The notes under the pieces are model-generated. The model did not search any database. It saw nothing but the letters and a program-made list of their open reading frames with translations, and was not told the origin of the DNA. The translations under genes and the position numbers were made by a program. 64,000 bases of DNA. Origin: Capsulimonas corticalis (lineage in GTDB: Bacteria; Armatimonadota; Armatimonadia; Armatimonadales; Capsulimonadaceae). The stretch is from NCBI RefSeq assembly GCF_003574315.2, contig NZ_AP025739.1, forward strand, positions 6,634,001 to 6,698,000. Reading direction: 5' to 3'. This document shows positions 61,311 through 64,000 of the stretch, in pieces (positions within the stretch are counted from its first letter, which is position 1; the number at the start of each line of letters is the position of its first letter).

Positions 61311-62349
61311 TGGATCGATACTGGACCCCATCGAACAGTTCCTCGCCCAGGCAGAGAAGAGACTACGCGGCCAACTGTCGCCGGAAAAGCTCGCTTCAAC
61401 GCTTGCGGAGGCGCACGAACACCTGACCTGTCGCGCGGAGGAGCTGACGGCCGGCGGCCTGGCGCCGGACGCCGCCGCCGCCACGGCGGTCGCCTCCTTC
61501 GGCAAACCACGCGAATGGGCCCGTGAAATCCTGGTCTCCGAGCATATGACACCCTATTTACGGGTGGCGAACAATATCTCGATTGGCGGATTTACGCTTT
61601 TTCTTCTGGCGACGCCGCTCGCCATACCAGCGCTGGCGATTGTCGAACGGGATCAATTTGCGCCGATCATCGCACTTATCGCCGGCGCGGCCCTTGCTTT
61701 TGCGGTGGCGAATCTCGGCGCGCTCGTGGCCCGGCGCTGCGCGGCCAAGACACTCATCGGCGTCGTGGCGGCGGCGGCGGTCGTCAGCTATCTCGTCATC
61801 GGCCTCTCCGCCAACCCGCTGGCGAAGATTCTCATGCAGCGAAGGATCGTGGCGCAGGCCCAGGATTCCATCCGAACGGATGTGAACCTGCTTCAGCAGG
61901 GAATTCAGGTTTACGGCGCCTCCACACTACCGGCCAAGGTTCCCAATTCGCTAAAAATCACCGGTGGATTCCTCGCTCCCGTCGCCCGGACACATCCTGC
62001 GTCCATGAAGGCGCTCTCGGGGGGCTCCACAGAAGCCGTTGCGACCGAAGAATTGGCCGCTCAGCGATGGCGGGATTTCGGCGCCGTACGTCTCGCCGAA
62101 TGCCGGATGGGCCTGGTCGATCTTCAGAATCGCCCCGTGACTCACATGAACACGCTTCAGGTCTTCTCAACATTCCAAGGCGACGATTTTGATTCGGCGA
62201 TTGCCCAGCAGGCGGTGTACTGGGTGCTGATTCAAGGCGCCTTCTGTCTCGCGCTCTGCTTTATCTCCGCTCAGCTCGGACGCCTCATTCACCGCGTCCA
62301 CACGACGCTGAGGGCGCAGAGAAAGATGAGCCGCTCGCTATTCAGTTAA
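61303..62349 (+). CDS. Membrane protein with permease-prefix/HAAS-like N-terminus
   Basis: A 348-residue protein starting at TTG 61303 (AGGAGG 6 nt upstream). The N-terminal helical part (LAEAHEHLTCRAEELTAGGL, then ATAVASFGKPREWAREIL) is the permease-prefix or HAAS-type domain that follows PadR genes. Four transmembrane helices follow (near 87-110, 115-140, 145-170 and 305-325). It is translationally coupled to PadR. It is probably a PadR-controlled envelope stress or transporter-like protein. Confidence 0.78.
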   Translation: MDNGSILDPIEQFLAQAEKRLRGQLSPEKLASTLAEAHEHLTCRAEELTAGGLAPDAAAATAVASFGKPREWAREILVSEHMTPYLRVANNISIGGFTLFLLATPLAIPALAIVERDQFAPIIALIAGAALAFAVANLGALVARRCAAKTLIGVVAAAAVVSYLVIGLSANPLAKILMQRRIVAQAQDSIRTDVNLLQQGIQVYGASTLPAKVPNSLKITGGFLAPVARTHPASMKALSGGSTEAVATEELAAQRWRDFGAVRLAECRMGLVDLQNRPVTHMNTLQVFSTFQGDDFDSAIAQQAVYWVLIQGAFCLALCFISAQLGRLIHRVHTTLRAQRKMSRSLFS

Positions 62350-62378
62350 CCCGGCCAATTTTTCAGAGGGAGTCTTCC

Positions 62379-63209
62379 ATGTCACGCAAGGTCCACCGCA
62401 AGCCACAAGCCTTTACGCTCATTGAACTGCTCGTCGTGATCTCCGTGATCGCGATCATGGCCGCGATCCTCTTCCCAGTGTTCGCGAAGGCGCGGGAAAA
62501 AGGCCGGCAGGCCGCCTGCATCAGCAATGAGAAACAGCTGGGCGTCGCCATTCTCGCCTACACCCAGGATTACGATGAGGTGCTGCCGCTGCGCACGACC
62601 GCCGAGGAGGAATACAGCTGGAAGTACGAGATCTCGCCCTATCTGAAGTCCACGGAAGTCTTCAAATGTCCGTCCAATCCCTCGCGCGGCAAGGATGATT
62701 ACAACACCGCGATGGAATTGCAGCCGCTGGGAATGCCCGTCTTTCCGCCATCGTACGCCGTCAATCGCGGGAGCGGCGCCAACGGCCCGTTTGTCGATGA
62801 GCCCCTGCCCGCCGGAGCTACTCCGACATCACTCCGGGACGCAACATCCGTCGTCCATCTCGCCAGCATCCAATCGCCGTCGCAGGTCATCGGCGTCGTC
62901 GAAACCACCGCGCTCTACACGGACTTCATCGTCACGGACTTGCTCTGGCGCGCCCCAAATCCATCCCTCTTCGAAGAATCGGGAAACCTGTTCGCCGGAC
63001 ACAACGGGCGCGGTAATTTCCTCTTCATGGACGGCCATGTCAAAGCCATGAAACCGCTCACCACGCTCGACCTTGGGGACGGCGGCTCCGGCCCGGTAAA
63101 CCTATGGACCAACGACAATAAACCGTTCCTCGGCGACCCCAATGCGTCCGCCCCCGGCGATACGACGGGGAAAACAGTACTGAGCTATTCGGAGGAGATG
63201 TATCAATAA
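62379..63209 (+). CDS. DUF1559-type pseudopilin
   Basis: A 276-residue protein with prepilin site [19 protein letters not shown], in which the residue before cleavage is Ala rather than Gly, which most prepilin peptidases process poorly. FPVFAKAREKGRQ and the C-terminal LFMDGHVKAMKP follow. AGGGAG lies 6 nt before the ATG. It lies 29 bp after the PadR-linked membrane gene and may belong to that operon. Confidence 0.9.
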   Translation: MSRKVHRKPQAFTLIELLVVISVIAIMAAILFPVFAKAREKGRQAACISNEKQLGVAILAYTQDYDEVLPLRTTAEEEYSWKYEISPYLKSTEVFKCPSNPSRGKDDYNTAMELQPLGMPVFPPSYAVNRGSGANGPFVDEPLPAGATPTSLRDATSVVHLASIQSPSQVIGVVETTALYTDFIVTDLLWRAPNPSLFEESGNLFAGHNGRGNFLFMDGHVKAMKPLTTLDLGDGGSGPVNLWTNDNKPFLGDPNASAPGDTTGKTVLSYSEEMYQ

Positions 63210-63319
63210 ATTTCCGCCGCCTTGCAATTTTCGTGTTTGAGAGAATTTTTTGATAATGTATTTTTACTGAATAGGTATAATCGCACATCAAATCTCACTC
63301 AGACAGGACGTAAGGCATC

Positions 63320-64000
63320 ATGATGAAATCGACCGCGCTGATCCCGCTGGCTCTCCTGAGTTACGTACTGTTCCCCAGCGCCGCCGCGCAGGCGCAGAAA
63401 AAAGTCGCCCCGACAGCGGCGGCCGCCGCCGAGACAAACCGGGCAGAGGGCAAGCCCACGGTGCTCAACGGCATCCGTGAAACGACGCTGCCCAACGGCC
63501 TGACGATCCTGACCAAGGAAGTCCACGCCGCGCCCGTGGTTTATTTCTCGGTGTACTACAGGGTCGGCTCGGTCAACGAGCAGGTCGGCCAGACGGGCAT
63601 GAGCCACCTGATGGAGCATATGATGTTCAAGGGGACCAAGTCGCGCGGCCCCGGCGTCATCAGCTCCACGCTCCAGACCAACGGCGCCGACTTCAACGCG
63701 TCGACCTACTTCGACCGGACCGAGTACCATGAGACGCTCGCGTCGGACCGTCTGGAAACGGCGATGCAGATCGAATCGGACCGCATGGTCAACTCGCTCT
63801 ACGATGAGAAGCAGCATCAGAAAGAGATGAGCGTCGTGCGGTCGGAGTACGAAGCCGGCGAGAATAATCCCGGCGAGGCTTTATATAAGGCCGTACGACT
63901 CGCGGCGTATCAGGTGCATCCATACCGGTGGGAGACGATTGGGTTTCGGTCGGACATCGAGAACTTCACGCGCGACGAGATGTACGCGTATTACAAGAAC
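63320..64000 (+). CDS. M16-family zinc peptidase (pitrilysin-type), N-terminal part
   Basis: The gene runs off the right edge; 227 residues are visible. A signal peptide ends near AQAQ. The inverted zinc motif is HLMEH (96-100), with a further Glu expected in the later SVVRSEYE region. It cleaves peptides in the periplasm. The start is ATG 63320 (TAAGG about 5 nt upstream; a second ATG directly follows). TATAAT at 63276-63281 is the likely -10. Confidence 0.92.
   Translation, partial: MMKSTALIPLALLSYVLFPSAAAQAQKKVAPTAAAAAETNRAEGKPTVLNGIRETTLPNGLTILTKEVHAAPVVYFSVYYRVGSVNEQVGQTGMSHLMEHMMFKGTKSRGPGVISSTLQTNGADFNASTYFDRTEYHETLASDRLETAMQIESDRMVNSLYDEKQHQKEMSVVRSEYEAGENNPGEALYKAVRLAAYQVHPYRWETIGFRSDIENFTRDEMYAYYKN

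Noticed and set aside
1-64000. tRNA, rRNA, prophage or transposon genes
   Set aside because: I found no cloverleaf, no rRNA-like block, no integrase and no full transposase; the only transposase-like part is the zinc ribbon fused to LacI at 54808-56154.

Overview
The window looks like a chromosomal segment of a high-GC, Gram-negative-type, saprophytic bacterium. My best guess is an Armatimonadota (Capsulimonas-like) genome. The guess rests on five scattered DUF1559-type pseudopilin genes, many secreted glycoside hydrolases, sensor-domain regulators beside pseudopilins, and frequent TTG starts with strong Shine-Dalgarno sites. No rRNA, tRNA, CRISPR array or intact transposon is visible. Species assignment is inference.

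Layout. 0-5.6 kb: end of an oligopeptide ABC ATPase, a GH92 alpha-mannosidase, a PhnP-like metallo-hydrolase, and a GH20 hexosaminidase broken by one in-frame TGA exactly where a conserved Trp codon is expected. 5.7-14 kb: a small CBS-like protein, two membrane proteins, a GntR/LacI-type regulator divergent from a pseudopilin, a GH13 amylase and two glycosyltransferases. 14-27 kb: many small poorly known genes mixed with Sel1, ankyrin, HEAT and immunity-like proteins, plus a second GH92. 27-34 kb: two tandem GH3 glucosidases, a cupin, PepSY and PAP2 genes, a beta-propeller protein and a long inverted repeat. 34-41 kb: RRM protein, serpin, GH76 mannanase, DUF2231-Rieske protein, a pseudopilin and a glycine-zipper stress-like protein. 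41-49 kb: signalling block (GAF-GAF-HATPase, GAF/PAS/GGDEF/HD-GYP, GAF-SpoIIE phosphatase). 48.8-54 kb: GH18 chitinase-like enzyme, a YidC-like insertase, an esterase and a membrane protein. 54-64 kb: a LacI regulator fused to a transposase-type zinc ribbon, three pseudopilins, BlaI/BlaR1, a PadR unit and the start of an M16 peptidase.

How the genes fit together. GH92 x2 and GH76 (mannan), GH18 and GH20 (chitin/GlcNAc) and GH3 x2 (beta-glucan) make a set suited to fungal cell-wall polysaccharides. GH18 and GH20 lie 45 kb apart, yet both carry the same CG-centred palindrome beside a sigma-70-type promoter, which suggests a common repressor encoded outside the window. Four other promoters (at about 14.8, 21.85, 31.4 and 31.95 kb) carry heptamers repeated every 11 bp, ending exactly 9 nt before the -10. 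That is the geometry of OmpR/PhoB-type response-regulator activation. These two regulatory networks, the interrupted GH20 and the zinc ribbon-LacI fusion are the most noteworthy observations.
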